A DNA stretch of 13,687 nt from contig CANTGP010000031.1 in the NCBI GenBank assembly GCA_947653315.1, positions 1 through 13,687 on the forward strand, written 5' to 3'. This DNA comes from an uncultured Lachnospiraceae bacterium (lineage in GTDB: Bacteria; Bacillota; Clostridia; Lachnospirales; Lachnospiraceae). Both the position numbers and the translations under genes were made by a program. Shown here one piece after another: positions 13,668 to 13,687 of the stretch (positions within the stretch are counted from its first letter, which is position 1; each line of letters begins with the position of its first letter). The notes beneath the pieces were generated by a model that was not told the DNA's origin, ran no database searches, and saw only the letters and a list, made by a program, of their open reading frames with translations.

Positions 13668-13687
13668 CTAAAGCACTGCCGGCGCAG

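Noticed and set aside
1..13687. CRISPR array, tRNA, rRNA, insertion sequence or phage genes
   Set aside because: I saw no regularly spaced repeats, no RNA gene signatures and no transposase, integrase or phage structural protein in any frame.

Overview
This window looks like chromosomal DNA of a low-to-mid GC Gram-positive anaerobe of the Clostridia, most likely Lachnospiraceae. The reasons are strong GGAGG-type ribosome binding sites, lipoprotein (not periplasmic) solute-binding proteins, a YesM/YesN-type two-component pair, an ECF sigma/zf-HC2 anti-sigma pair, and TrmL- and ANT(6)-like proteins of Firmicute type. This placement is inferred from protein style, not from a marker gene.

Left part (1-2530). 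The window opens in the last 55 codons of a sensor histidine kinase on the + strand. It is followed by a convergent, overlapping minus-strand operon: ECF sigma factor, zf-HC2 anti-sigma membrane protein, and a 64-residue protein of unknown function. Upstream of that lies a second minus-strand pair, trmL (tRNA wobble 2'-O-methyltransferase) and a small XRE-type regulator. Two start sites here are GTG codons chosen from their ribosome binding sites (sigma factor and trmL).

Central part (2530-12258). A divergent promoter region leads into a rightward sugar-sensing and uptake locus. Four genes overlap end to end (2815-7978): a membrane-anchored solute-binding protein, a YesM-family histidine kinase, a YesN-family response regulator (REC plus AraC HTH), and a XylF-like lipoprotein. 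After a 227-nt gap with a terminator-like hairpin and a palindrome lying over a -10 element come chvE, mmsA and mmsB, an ABC importer for monosaccharides. The layout resembles the XylFII-LytS-YesN / XylFGH locus known from Clostridium beijerinckii, but the transporter is of ChvE-MmsAB type and a XylF-like protein sits in the sensory operon with no XylG or XylH. The inferred model is that the membrane-anchored binding protein (perhaps with the XylF-like lipoprotein) reports sugar to the kinase, which phosphorylates the regulator, which activates chvE-mmsAB. The locus has three binding proteins for one importer.

Right part (12259-13687). After mmsB comes a nucleotidyltransferase of the aminoglycoside 6-adenylyltransferase (ANT(6)/AadE) family with its own extended -10 promoter. 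Then there is a 13-bp perfect hairpin, and an AT-richer tail holding the C-terminal remnant of an alpha/beta hydrolase interrupted by an in-frame TAG, plus a start-less open frame encoding one membrane segment. This tail looks like gene debris.

Small-scale structures that gene calls do not explain: a perfect 16-nt tandem duplication across the mmsB stop codon, a 14-nt repeat at 17-nt spacing that builds the mmsA initiation region, a 10-bp hairpin between chvE and mmsA, and an 8-nt tandem repeat in the putative sigma-factor promoter.
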